Below the pieces are notes generated by a model that saw nothing but the letters and a program-made list of their open reading frames with translations, did no database searches and was not told where the DNA came from. From Teratosphaeria epicoccoides (Eukaryota; Ascomycota; Dothideomycetes; Mycosphaerellales; Teratosphaeriaceae): DNA of 64,000 nt. The translations under genes were made by a program, and so were the position numbers. The stretch is from positions 186,001 through 250,000 of the forward strand of contig JADDMT010000043.1 of NCBI GenBank assembly GCA_021401465.1, written 5' to 3'. This document shows positions 35,891-46,576 of the stretch, piece after piece (position 1 is the stretch's first letter; every line of letters starts with the position of its first letter).

Positions 35891-38800
35891 ATGACTTCGA
35901 CGTAATCAGCCGACTTGCTAGCTCCGACTATGCGTAACTTAGGCAGTCTACGCCTTGAACTACCCCCTAAGTTCTTAGGGAAGACCTTGAAAGAAGCAAG
36001 GACGTTTATCTGTTACTTAGATAAGGTGTTCTTGTTGTTAGGCACAGCCTATAGCAGTTTGCATACAAGGATTATATACGCGAGCATGTTCCTTAAGGGA
36101 GACATGTTAGATGCCTAGCATAATAGGCATAAAGTAGCTAATTTAGCGCCAGAGTATACATGGGAGATGTTCTGCTAGGAGATAGTAGATGTAGTCGAGG
36201 ATCTTGCTAATCGCGGGCTAACTGTAGCCTAGTAGTACGAGACTACTAAGCAAGGCAAGAAGCAAAGTGCTTCCTTATTCGTAGCGTATTTGGCTACGCT
36301 AGAAGAGCAGATAGAACTATACACCCCTGCGTAGCGTAGGCAGTACCTACTCGTGAAGCTGCGAGATACCTTAAGCGAGGCTATCATAGTATACTATTAG
36401 GCACCTAAGACTAGGGATAAACTAATCTCCCTAGTAACTTAGATTAAGTAGTTAGGAGTAAGAGGCTCGCGTGCTCTATACAAATATACTACTAGCGAGC
36501 ATTAAAACTAACGGGACTTAAAGAAGCCTAACAGGGGTAATAGTAAGAAGCCTAGTAGAGACTCTCGAAGGTTAGCGCTACCTGCTTAGAGTAGTAGCAG
36601 AGTAGCCGACAAGAATGACAACTACTATAACTGTAGTAAACCTGGCTATTAGGCGCGGGACTATCATGCACTAAAGAGAGAGGCGATAGCCTCTACCCGT
36701 AAGGTAGAAACAGTGTAGCTAGCTTAGGCTTGACGCTATGTCCGAGCCTGCCTACTACATGAGAGGATAGTAGTAGTGCGTCAGGTAAGGGCTAGTTACT
36801 AGTTAAGGAGCCTTTCTATAGCCTCGACTAGAAGCGAAGATGCTTTAGGACTAGATGTAGCCCTAGTGCCTGCGAAGCGCCTAAATGGCGCTGTTGTTAT
36901 TGTAGAAGGGGACGAAGTTAAGACAGACATATTACTTAATAACTACGTAGACATTAACGTCATGTCTTAAGCTTACGCCTTATAGCATAGGCTTAAGCGA
37001 GTCGCAAGCGTGCCTCTTCCTACTATGGATTCATTCTAGGGGAAGAGAGGCCATTATTATAGCGCGTATTAGCTAAAGATCTGGCTGGCAGATAGTACAG
37101 GATATAAGAAGCATACGTAGAGCATATTCTACGCCTTAGATATGCCTAGAGTGCTAGTCTTACTAGGGTAGCCCTAGAGGCGCTAGTAGGCTATCATTAT
37201 GCATAGTAACATAGATAAGTAGCGTTATAGTAGCGTACCCTCCGTAGTACGCGTGCTTGACGCTAGGCGTTTCTATTAGTTATTAAAAACTAAATCCTAG
37301 GTGTTTGTAGTTACTACTAGTAAAACAGCAGGACCGAAACCTCTTCCTAATAAGGTCAAGGACTTCGCTAACATGTTTACTGACGAAAAGGACATGACTA
37401 AGCTTAGGCACGTTAATAGCGCAGAGCATGCTATCATGTTACAAGATAGCAAGAAGCTACCTTTTCGCCCTCTGTATAATCTGTTAGGATCAGAGCTTAA
37501 ACTGCTTTAGGAATATCTCGATTAGGCCCTCTAGAATAGTTAGATCTAGCGTAGCACTAGCGAGGCAGGTACTCCTATCCTGTTCGTACTAAAGAAGGAC
37601 AGGACTATGCAACTATATGTAGATTACTATAGGCTAAACAAGATTTTAGTCAAGGATTAATACCCCTTACTGCTTATCGATAAGACTCTTGCGCGCCTTA
37701 GGCGTGTAGCATGGTTCTCTAAGTTAGACTTAAAGGACGCATACTATAGGATCCCGATTAAGGAAGATGACTACTAGAAGACTACGTTTTGCATGTACTA
37801 TAGTTACTTTAAGTATCTAGTGATGCCTTTTAGGTTAACTAACGCTCTAGTAACCTTTTAAGCGTATATTAATCGAGCCCTCGCTAGCCTTATAGATGTT
37901 TGTTACGTAGTATATTTAGACGATATCCTGATCTATAGCGACTTACGCAAGGAACATACTTGGCACCTATGCCTAGTATTAGAACGGCTACAAAAATACG
38001 CTCTATACGCTAGCCGAAAGAAGTGCGAGTTCTATACTTACTAGCTAGAGTTCCTAGGCTTTGTCATTAACAGCTCAGGTGTGTTAATAGATGAGAGCAA
38101 GCTTAGCGTAGTAAAGGAGTAGCCTGTACCTAAGACTCTAAAGAAAGTTTAGAGCTTTCTTAGCTTTACTAACTTCTACTAGAGGTTTATTAAGAACCAT
38201 TCTAAAGTAGCCGCGCTGCTTACTACTATGGCTAAGGGGAAGGGTAGCCTGTTCCTATAGGGAGAGGCTAAAGAGGCTGCTTTCTACATGCTTATAGCAG
38301 CCTTTACTAGTACTCTAATCCTCTAGCATTATAATCCTTAACTTCTAATCAAGATAGAAACAGACGCCTCTAGATTTGCCTTAGGCGGCATTCTCTCCTA
38401 ACTCGTCGCGGGCGAAGACACTACTTGCTAGCACCCTATTACATTCTACTCTTAGAAGTTTACCCTAGTAGAGCGAAACTACAAGACCTATAGCTAAGAG
38501 CTATTAGCAATTATAGAATGCTTTAAGATGTAGCGCTACTATCTTAAAGGTATACTACAGACTATTCGCGTACTCTCTAACTATAATAACCTTCGTAGAT
38601 TCATAGGTGTAAAACAGCTAAACAGCCGCTAAGCTTAGTAGGCCATGTATTTGTTAAGGTTCGATTTTGCTATTAAGCATAATAAGGGAACTAATAACCT
38701 AGCCGATAGGCCTTCTTGTCACGCGGACTATGTACTAACTATGTAGGCGGCAAACACGCTACTCCTAACCCTAAGAAATAAACTGTCGTTCTAGGGCTAG

Positions 38801-40420
38801 GAGAGAGAACAAGCTAATAACCTAATTGTTAATCGCATCTAGGCTACATGCGTATAGCAGGCGAAGAGCATAGAGCTCCTACTCCGACCTAGAGAGTACT
38901 AACCTATGACAACCCTACTAGCCTTCATTTGCAAGGTAGTAACCTAGGAAGAGTCTCTAGCAAAGGACGTTTTAGAGAACGTAGAGACCCTGCTTCGCAA
39001 GCTACAATTAGCCTTAGAGCGACCTAAAAGCACTAGTGAGGACTAGGAGTGCAAGTATAGCGTCTAGTATAAAAGCGATCGCATTTAGGTCCTAAATGAT
39101 AAAGCATTAAAGGCGTAACTACTACGCTTACACTATAACAACCTGTTAGCTAGGTACTTTAGGAGAGACTATACCCTTGCCTTGTTATCGCGAAAGTACT
39201 AGTAGCTAGATATTACAAAGGAGGTTAACTAATACGTCCGAACCTGCTATACATGCCAGATAATAAAGAACAAGCGCTATCGTAGATATAGTAAGGTATA
39301 TACCTTGCCCCTGCCTAATAGGCTATAGTAAGAGATTACTATAGACTTTATCATAGATCTGCCCCTAAGCAAGCTCTTTAGGTATGTATATGATGCTATC
39401 CTAGTAATTGTCGATAGGTTCTCTAAGATAGTAATCTTTGTCCTAACTAACAAGACATATACTAGCGTAGAACTAGCGAACCTTATAGTACGTAAAGTTG
39501 TATGTTGTTTTAGCATACTAGAAGGAGTACTCTTAGATCGTGGCAGTGTCTTTACTAGCTAATACTAGAGTAACTTTACATGTAAAGTGTAACTAAAGCA
39601 TAAGCTTAGCACGGCCTTTTATCCGCAAACTAACAGCTAGACTAAGCAGGCAAACTAGACTCTAGAATAATACCTCTATTGTTACTATAATGAGGAAAAA
39701 AATGACTAGGCTAGGTTGTTACTACAAGCTAAATATGCGAGCAACGTATACGACAATGCTACTACTAGTATGTCGCCTTTCTAGTTAGTATTAGGATTCT
39801 AGCCTTCCCTGACATTAGCGCCTTAGGACAAGTCTGCTAAAGGAAGGGTACTAGCTACTATAGAGCGCGCATATTAGTTACGCGATATAACTAAAAGGCT
39901 TAAAGAAAATTAGCGACAAATAGTAAACTAGTAGGCAGAGTACTATGACGTGTAGCATAAGCACTAAGCTTACTCTATAGGAGATATAGTGCTATTATCG
40001 ACTAAGAGCTTGCGACTACTAGTGCTAAAGAGGAAGATAGCAGCCTGATTTGTCAGACTATTTCGCGTGCTAGACGTAATAGGCAATCAGGCTTATTGCC
40101 TAGTACTACCTTCCTAGTACTAGATCTATAATGTTTTCTATGTCTCGCTACTTAAGCCTTAGAAGGGCCGAGTAGGCGAAGAGCCTACCTATCCTATGCC
40201 TCTTGCTAAAGAGAGTAGCGAGTATAAGGTTAAGGCTATTAGGGGTATAAGGGTACATAGCGGTATACGCTAATACCTAGTATAGTAGAAGGATTAGCTA
40301 GAGGATTACAACATCTAGGTTAATGAAGCTAACTATAAGGGCACGAAGGACCTAATCGAAGCATACCTAGTATAGGAGAGAGGCAAGAAGAGATCAGGCA
40401 GAGGACAAAGGGGAAAGTAA
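35891..40420 (+). pseudogene. gag-pol polyprotein of C, frame retained
   Basis: One frame of 1509 codons plus stop from ATG 35891 to TAA 40418-40420, broken only by TAG/TAA/TGA of RIP type. Gag has RLELPPKFLGKTLKEARTF at the start, and a CCHC knuckle lies near codon 248 (NCSKPGY.ARD, His changed to Tyr). Pol starts with VKDFANMFTDEKD near 37350. Reverse transcriptase has CYVVYLDDILIYSD near 37901-37940, then RNase H. The integrase zinc region is near 39125-39260 and the core carries ITIDFIIDLP, VDRFSK and GVLLDRGSVF near 39340-39550. A GPY-like region near 40020 and a chromodomain near 40230-40380 finish the protein. No clear protease DTG was found. Confidence 0.9.
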
Positions 40421-40805
40421 GCCTAGGGGAAACAGCATTACAGGCTACCTATATTTTAGCCCTAGGCAGGGCGCGAAAGCTAAGCATGCTTGTAGCTAGA
40501 GCTGCCTACCCCCTAAGAGTGCCTAAATCAGGGCTACTTATTATCCTCTACTACTATCTCCGCATTATCCCCTACTACTATGTTTGTATCCTCCTCTGCC
40601 TCTATGTCTTCATCATTGTTAGGGCAATAACCTAGGAGGTCTATAAGGCCCTTATGCTCCTAGTAAGGGGTTAGCAGACAACGATTAGACAGGGAGTATT
40701 TACGGGATATGCTTACTCTATCTTGTCATTAAGGCAGGCCTAGAGCCTACTTATAGTAGCGTTAGTGTAAGTGAGATCCGTATAGGGCATGTAGGCATCT
40801 AGGAA

Positions 40806-40851
40806 CTATTAGCAGGTTAGCATGCGACAAGCAAACAACAGGCTAGGGGAC
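40806..40851 (-). other. Intron 4 of the C antisense gene
   Basis: 46 nt, weak donor GTCCCC, good ATGCTAACCTG branch site, TAATAG acceptor. Removal brings the acidic tail into frame. Confidence 0.5.
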
Positions 40852-40996
40852 TTATAGCGTAGCCAAGCTTAAAGAGGCCTACTAAGGCCTATGTGTTCTG
40901 CTTAGTAGTAGCGACAGCCTAGCTGCTACTACTCGCTAGCGCGGCGCTAGTAGCACGCTTGGCCTTAGCCGTAATAGCAGGGAAGCGCTTAGGCCT

Positions 40997-41058
40997 CTAT
41001 AGATAGTTAGTACCTAAAACCTATGCCTAAGGTATATAACAAACAGGCAGAAAAATAC
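40997..41058 (-). other. Intron 3 of the C antisense gene
   Basis: 62 nt, AAG|GTATTT donor, GGTACTAACTATC branch site, CTATAG acceptor. Without removal the frame changes; with it LLLK joins RPKRFP. Confidence 0.7.
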
Positions 41059-41245
41059 CTTAAGTAGCAGGCGCTAGTTCGTGGCAGCGTCTAGGAAGGC
41101 CCGCTAGGCTATAGCGTAATCCCTGCTAGTAGTGTCAGGATTGCGCCTAACATACTTAGCCTTAGCGTAGGCGTAGAGCATGACATTATATTTAGCTGCT
41201 ATAGCCTAGTTTATAGGGGTACATACATAGTTGCTCTTACTATAG

Positions 41246-41313
41246 CTACAAGCATAGTTAGTAGCTATGACAAGCAGGAGAAGTATAAGCCTTAGGTAGA
41301 CAAAGAGGCATAC
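41246..41313 (-). other. Intron 2 of the C antisense gene
   Basis: 68 nt, GTATGC donor, CTACTAACTATG branch site and TTGTAG acceptor. Splicing joins the KCYKY and YSKSN parts of the Cys motif. Confidence 0.7.
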
Positions 41314-41482
41314 TACTTATAACACTTCTACTATCCTAACTTAAAGCATGCGTTATATTACCTATACTCTAAAATCAAGTTAATAGCGCCCTACGTATGT
41401 TTAAAGCAAGTAACACGCACTAGAAAGGCCGATGTACTACGCGTAGCACTCGTAGTTATTAACAAGTAGCTCCTTACTATAA

Positions 41483-41522
41483 CTGTAGTAGGAGGAGGGC
41501 ATGAATTAAGCAGGCTAGGTAC
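41483..41522 (-). other. Possible intron 1 of the C antisense gene
   Basis: 40 nt, GTACCT donor and CTACAG acceptor, no clear CTAAC. Its removal joins ATG 41586 to the Cys-motif frame. A one- or two-base indel is the alternative explanation. Confidence 0.35.
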
Positions 41523-41655
41523 CTGTTAACCTTGTAGGAGTAGCTAGCGTAGCGCTAGCAGCGATCTTAGAACCTTTAGGAGGCATGTTAAAAGGTTAAT
41601 ATAATGAAGAAAGTTAGGATTACTACATATAAATAGCAGACTTTATACCTACATG

Positions 41656-41664
41656 CTATTTATA
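41656..41664 (-). promoter_or_regulatory. TATA box for the C antisense gene
   Basis: TATAAATAG on the minus strand, 78 nt upstream of ATG 41586. It lies inside the element, about 240 bp before the 3' LTR, in the same relative place as the family A TATA box. Confidence 0.55.
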
Positions 41665-41898
41665 CTATAGAACCTTCCTGTAGCTATAAACTCACTGTTA
41701 CTATAAGTAACTAGCGCTAGAACTAATTAGAACTAACAAGTGTGTTCGCAGCATGATTCATAACCTGCCTCTATAAGGAAGGGGGTTTAGAAGGAGGCTA
41801 CCTACTTACAGAGTAAACTATAGGGGACCTAATCTTACTTAGTGTAGGAAGGAAGCTCTCTAAGTGTTAAGACAACCCTTTTAGGAGAAGGGGGCAAA

Positions 41899-42105
41899 TA
41901 ATACTAGACAGCTAAGCTATAGGCTTATTTAGTTATGCTAACAAGCTAAGCTACATATAATACATATAGGCATATCTTATGCACTTTGCAGGAGAATTAA
42001 AGAAGGGTAGTAATTAGTTTTTTAGACCTTACCCTATTATTAGGGATAGAGGCTCTATACGCTACTATATACCTACATATTAATTACTAGTTACATACTA
42101 TATTA
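41899..42105 (+). repeat. 3' LTR of C
   Basis: 207 bp; start TG changed to TA; followed by CTAAG. Confidence 0.93.
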
Positions 42106-43010
42106 CTAAGCTGTAACTATTAGTATGCTATATTTCTTAGGAGCTACTAGCATCTTGTCTGTGCCTTACTAGACTCTAGTTATAGTATTAGCTATCTTCT
42201 ATAGAAGGTTATAATGCTAATACTTATAGTACTTCTAAAACTCTTTAATAAATATAAGGAATTATAGAGGATAGTCTTACTCCTAGCCTCTATCTTACCC
42301 TCCTTATCTATAACCTGTCTTAGCTTTTAATTATCCTTTTTCTCTTTATAATATAACTCTCTACCTATATATTTAGCGTCTTATGTAGTAGCTCCTATAT
42401 ATTACATATATACCTTATATATAAAGTAGTGTACTATACTCTAGTTACTAGTACTAAACTACCTAATTAAAAAATTACTTTAAGTAGAGAGAGAAGATAT
42501 CTACATAGAGCTATAGACAGCAAAATTACTTAACTTACATAATAGTTAACATCTCTACTAGCTTCTATGTAGTATTAGTAACTCTCTTATTATTACTTCT
42601 TACTAGCTAATAAGAGTATAGACATATAATATCCTTAAGCTTATATATCCTTCCTTTTCTATTAGCTAAAGGAAGATATTAGTAGAATATAAGCTACAGG
42701 ATCCTTAGTAAACTTATAGTATATATAGTTTTAGATATTATGCTATTTTAGCTAAAAACATAAGTATCTATGTCTAGATTTAAGTAGTTCTATAGGTAGA
42801 CAAGTCTTTATACCTTTTTAGATACTCCTTCTATAATATGTAGAACTAGCCTCTAACTCCTAACTAGTATATCTATAATACTAAGTAGCTTAAGTATACC
42901 TTAGAAGCTAGTAGTAGAGTTAACTCTAGAGAGAACATTAAGTCTATATATAGCTTTATAATTAGCTAGCCTATTTAAGGCTTACCTATCTTCTATTAGT
43001 GCCTGAACTA
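42106..43010. other. AT-rich RIP-like flank of the gene island
   Basis: Very AT-rich, dominated by TAT/CTA words, with no frame longer than a few dozen codons. It could be an old mutated transposon, but nothing recognisable remains. The composition changes abruptly near 43010 to normal GC-rich sequence. Confidence 0.5.
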
Positions 43011-44257
43011 GTCTGCTTTCTTCTCGATATGCGTGCGGAGGTCTCTGCATATCACGGCTCGTAGTCACCGAATAGCTCACTCGACGCTTGCATGACTCGA
43101 CCCTGCTCGCAGTATACCAGAGGATCCAAGTCGAGGGACGTTGCTCATACAAAGCTAACAACAACCTCCGCTCTACTAAAAGCCCTGAGCGCTCGAGCTC
43201 CAAGGTCGTGCTGCTCAAACACCGACAATTTCAGCGGACTGCTGTCCTTCATTTTGCTCGCCTCTATCCAGCCTTCAATCTTAAAAGAAGGAAGAGTCAG
43301 CGCGGCAATGGCCCCATTCAGAAAACCATTTCCTGAACGCCCGGATCCTCCTCCGACTTGATCAATATTGTCGTCGCCGCCGATCCATCCACTCACCTCC
43401 CCGCTAATGACTATGCCCCCATGGGCTCGGTCCGGTCCGGCTTAAAAGATTGTCGCCGACGTTCGAAGCAGTAGTACCATGACTAGCACAGCCTAGTCAG
43501 CATCAACGACCTCGATCAATCCCCAATCCCATACCCTCCCCTCCTCTTCTTTCCCACGACCGCGAGCATCGACAAGGAACTGCCTAGTTTCAAAAAGGAT
43601 GCCGAGATCCAGGTCTGAAGAGTCCGCTACTCGACGAAAAGGATAGGCGACGTTGACGACGACAACTACTCTCGAGCTTTCGCCTGGCCACACCACAGCT
43701 CGACGAGGTAAGGAGCTCCAACTGTCGGCTCTCTCCAAAGAGTACAGCGGATGAGGGACAGCGTCAATCTCCCTAGCATAAACCCCTCTCCCCCCCATCC
43801 ACCAAACGAACCATTCACATCAAAGTAGAGTGTAGCATTAGTCAAGCAGGTAGGTATGTCTCTTCCGATTGAACCTGTGCCGACGACGATCCGAGCCACG
43901 AGTCCGCTCGTCCAGGCCCGCACGTACATGCAGCCCCTACTAATCGATACGATCGCCGTGAGGCGGACGACAGACCATCGTGGCTTCGTTGCGGATAGCG
44001 GCAGTCCTGCGCAAGAAATTTTCCAAACGGTGCAACGAAGCAAGCTACATACGTGGGATCAATGAAACACATTGGCCCGTACTGCGAAGTCTGATGCTAC
44101 TGGCCAGTGTTCAGCGCCAATTCGTACATCATGGAGTACACCCATCTGTCCAACCCCCATCATTCCTCAAGAAGGGCGATCAACACTGAGCCTCAGCTGC
44201 TCTTTCCAGACACCTCACTCCCACGCCCAGCATGAACCAACGGCACACTCCGATCAA
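43011..44257. other. GC-rich interval without a firm gene
   Basis: Balanced composition and no RIP signature. Several overlapping open frames exist; the best is minus 43493-43798 (101 codons, with PLYSLERADSWSSLPRR), which could be an exon of an unrecognised or broken gene. No splice model or family could be supported. It may also hold the 3' UTR of the gene at 44258. Confidence 0.4.
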
Positions 44258-45928
44258 TCACTCCCAGCCCCCAACGCCCCGGACCCAATCAACCCATTCA
44301 CTGACAGTACTCTCAGCCTCGCTCAACTTTTCGACTGTCCTCTGCTCCGCCCTCTTGGCCGCCAGACCCAGCTCCCTCAGGTCACCCGTGACCACGGCTC
44401 CAGCAACCACGACGTTCTCCTCCCGCAGTAGCACCCTCAGCAGCCCGGCCAGCTTCTTTTGCTCCTGCAGTCCCGCCCGGACGGTGTCGCCCACGTCGCG
44501 CAGGCGATCGGGGAGCGAGGAGGCCGTGAGAGTAGAGCGACCGCCATGGTGAGGGGAGCTGGGTCCCGCTTCCTGAGTCCAGGTGCGTAGAAGAGCTGGG
44601 CAGATGACTGGGATGGCAAGAGGTGGGCGGCTGCTGATGAGGGCGAGGTGAGTGTCCAGGAGAGCAGAGCAGAGACGCGGCGGCAGGTGGTCAGCGGGAA
44701 GGGGAGGAGATGTGAAGTCCCCGTCCTCCTCTGTTGATAAGCATGCTGCAGCACTGGCGACAGCTTCCTCCGCTGACAAGACAATCTGCGCCAGCTGATC
44801 CTGAAGCGGGAGTCTCTCCGCCTCAGAGATTTGGTGCCAGCGCTTAGAGAGACGGGAAATGGGCTTCGCCAGCTGAGGTGGAAGTGGAGGTTGCTGCTGA
44901 AGACGGCGCAGGAGGTCCTGGAGGTCATCGTCGGAGGAGACGGAGGGCAGCAACATCGAGCCGTTGGGATAGAGGTCAGAACCCAGGAGAGGGGTGTAGT
45001 GCTGACATGCTTGCAAGGTTGTCCTGTTGGTTGGAGTGCACCAAGATGGCGGGGCTGGGATGGCGAAGAAGCAGGTGACAATGACGAGGACGACAGTCAC
45101 GATGGTGCAGCATGTACAACACGCGCTTCCCGGTTGACGGCAAGCAGAAACCTCGGTCTTGATCTTGTCGACGTTGCCGGCGATGGAGTGGCGCGCGTGG
45201 GGAAACGCGCCAGGTGTCCGCCCGCCGGTTGAGTCGAATCCTCTCATCTTCTCAGCATTTTCCAGTAGATGTGTGCAGGATTGTCCCTTCCTTTGCACAT
45301 GGCCGACAAAGTGCTCCATGTCATCACTCGCGTTGCCTCCATGCCAGCCTACGTCCTCGTTATCAATATTGTCCCTGCTGCTTGAAATGTGTCGGCGTGG
45401 TGCAGAGCCTGAATCCTCGGAGCTCGCTGCTCCAGTGGGTACTGGTGCGATAGTGCGCGGGCTGACTGAATTCTCTGGCTCCTCCTCCTCCTCCTCCTCC
45501 TCCTCCTCCTGCTGCTGCTGCTCCTCCTCGTCTGCTGTCTCGTCAACCTCCTCCACCGCCTCCTCGTATGCTGTCTCGTCAACTTCCTCCGACTCCTCCT
45601 TTCCCGCCTCGCTCATGATGGTCATCGCACTCGCCTGCCTCTTCAATCCCTCCTGCTGAATCTGCACCCTCCTCCTCGCCTCCGCCTTCAGCATCTGCTC
45701 CCTCTGCAGCTTCTCGCGAAGCAAACGGTTCAACTCATCCACGCGCGCCTGCAAATCCACACTCTTGCTGTTCAGCTCCCCCTCTGAGAGCATGGCCTGA
45801 TGCAGGTTGGTAATCGGCACCAATGCGGCCGCCATCTCTGGCACCGTCAGCTCGGCGTAAGCTTGCGGGTCAAGCGATGCCAGAGCGTGCTCCAGGGCTC
45901 CCACCGCGGCGGTCGACATGGGTCGCAT
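44258..45928 (-). CDS. Single-pass membrane protein with coiled coil, unknown function
   Basis: An uninterrupted frame; ATG at 45928 (MRPMSTAAVG) is preferred and gives 556 residues. The open frame continues to 46162, but that part runs into the divergent gene at 46151 and lacks the charged-helix character. Order: predicted coiled coil around residues 45-100 (VDELNRLLREKLQREQM), a Glu-rich part with a pure Gln then Glu run near 130-150, and a Ser/Arg stretch. One hydrophobic segment near 270-288 (IVTVVLVIVTCFF) is flanked by Cys. A C-terminal domain of about 265 residues with two N-glycosylation sequons (NRT, NGS) and amphipathic helices follows. Topology and location are inferred. No family recognised. 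Confidence 0.75.
   Translation of the reverse strand: MRPMSTAAVGALEHALASLDPQAYAELTVPEMAAALVPITNLHQAMLSEGELNSKSVDLQARVDELNRLLREKLQREQMLKAEARRRVQIQQEGLKRQASAMTIMSEAGKEESEEVDETAYEEAVEEVDETADEEEQQQQEEEEEEEEEEPENSVSPRTIAPVPTGAASSEDSGSAPRRHISSSRDNIDNEDVGWHGGNASDDMEHFVGHVQRKGQSCTHLLENAEKMRGFDSTGGRTPGAFPHARHSIAGNVDKIKTEVSACRQPGSACCTCCTIVTVVLVIVTCFFAIPAPPSWCTPTNRTTLQACQHYTPLLGSDLYPNGSMLLPSVSSDDDLQDLLRRLQQQPPLPPQLAKPISRLSKRWHQISEAERLPLQDQLAQIVLSAEEAVASAAACLSTEEDGDFTSPPLPADHLPPRLCSALLDTHLALISSRPPLAIPVICPALLRTWTQEAGPSSPHHGGRSTLTASSLPDRLRDVGDTVRAGLQEQKKLAGLLRVLLREENVVVAGAVVTGDLRELGLAAKRAEQRTVEKLSEAESTVSEWVDWVRGVGGWE
45478..45535 (-). repeat. GAG/CAG trinucleotide tract in the coding sequence
   Basis: On the plus strand a run of CTC/CTG triplets, encoding consecutive Gln and Glu residues of the membrane protein. 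Probably length-variable between strains. Confidence 0.85.
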
Positions 45929-46150
45929 TGAAAGACGTCGTCGTGTGGATCGATAGATGGACTCTGGTTGAGTGTGAATGAGGGGATGGTCCATGGCAGA
46001 AGCAGCCCGTTTGCTGGCATGCACGTTGCGGAGGTGGACATGGATACCTGCAGCAGCAAGCACAAAGTGGTCGTCGCACCTTTGACCACCTCTATCACGC
46101 ACCATCCATCCTGGGTATCTGTCCATCGACCAAGACGGAATCCTCCCGCC

Positions 46151-46576
46151 ATGTCCGATCACGCACCAACCAGCTACCCGGCATCACGGACCGCAGCCAC
46201 CAAAACCACGTACAGCCAGCAAGAACTGCGCGCCGTGCTGCACCGGGTCGAGCAGCACCAGCAAGCTCGTGCAGCCTGCGCCGCAAAGATCGAAGCGCTC
46301 GTCGACAAACTCCAAACGGCACGTATCCATCTCTATCCGTCCTGACTGGCATCGCTGACATTTCCATGGGCGCAGTGGGTGAGGGAGTACGCGGCCGTGC
46401 GCACCGCGCTGGCGCGTCTCGAGACGGCCATTTACCGAGCTGACCAGGCGCCGACGGAGGACGACGACGACGAGGTGGCGGCGGTGTACAGGGAGTTGGG
46501 GACGGCGATGGGGCGGTGTGTGAGGTTTGGCGCGAGCGCAGACGAGGAGGAGGAGGAGGAGGAGGGCGACAATTGA
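46151..46576 (+). CDS. Small charged helical protein, two exons
   Basis: ATG at 46151 (MSDHAPTSYPAS), then a helical segment with YSQQELRAVLHRVEQHQQAR and KIEALVDKL. The second exon starts near 46376 (WVREYAAVRTALARLETA) and ends with an acidic tail (SADEEEEEEEGDN) and TGA at 46574-46576. The intron is about 46319/46323-46375 with CTGAC branch site and GCGCAG acceptor. The GTATCC donor at 46323 gives the wrong phase, while GCACGT at 46319 gives the right one, so either a GC-AG intron or an unseen difference is involved. About 118-120 residues. It is divergent from the membrane protein gene with a shared 222-bp promoter. Family not recognised. Confidence 0.6.

Larger units (their letters stand above)
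40534..41586 (-). pseudogene. Antisense spliced accessory gene of C (Cys-motif, acidic tail)
   Basis: From ATG 41586 (context CATGCCTCC) to TAG 40534-40536. Removing four introns (41483-41522, 41246-41313, 40997-41058, 40806-40851) leaves 837 nt, exactly 279 codons in one frame, with only RIP-type stops. The protein has a Ser/Thr/Ala-rich start, then a Cys region (NACFKLGQQKC, YYSKSNYVC, ending AAKYN) whose second Cys pair is split by intron 2. After it come YAKAKYVRRNP, a basic RPKRFPAITAKAKRA segment and an acidic end (NNDEDIEAEEDTN). If the TAG is a mutated Gln codon, TGA at 40528-40530 would end it. It lies 113 bp beyond gag-pol, tail to tail. It shares the Cys block with the family A antisense protein. 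Function unknown. Confidence 0.72.
35388..42105 (+). mobile_element. Complete Ty3/Gypsy element C
   Basis: 6718 bp with 207-bp LTRs (35388-35594 and 41899-42105, starting TGATACTAGACAG and ending ATATTA) and a perfect target duplication CTAAG (35383-35387 and 42106-42110). Order: gag-pol sense, convergent antisense spliced gene, polypurine tract (AGGAGAAGGGGG at 41883-41894), 3' LTR. The 3' LTR is more RIP-mutated than the 5' LTR. Confidence 0.95.

Noticed and set aside
1..43010. An alternative genetic code in which TAG/TAA are read as Gln
   Set aside because: TAG also replaces Trp, Cys and His become Tyr, the island genes use TAG/TAA/TGA normally as stops, and CpA/TpG depletion explains all of it by RIP.
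42106..43010. A decayed Tc1/mariner or pogo transposase
   Set aside because: Minus-strand translation gave no DDE-type or helix-turn-helix motifs; the composition is too degraded to support a call.
44437..45659. Several open frames of 130-214 codons overlapping the membrane-protein gene on both strands
   Set aside because: They arise from GC-rich codon bias and the triplet tract; only the minus frame 44258-45928 has consistent domain-like composition.
45929..46162. N-terminal extension of the membrane protein to ATG 46162
   Set aside because: It overlaps the divergent gene starting at 46151 and would leave no promoter; MRPMSTA at 45928 is a better start.
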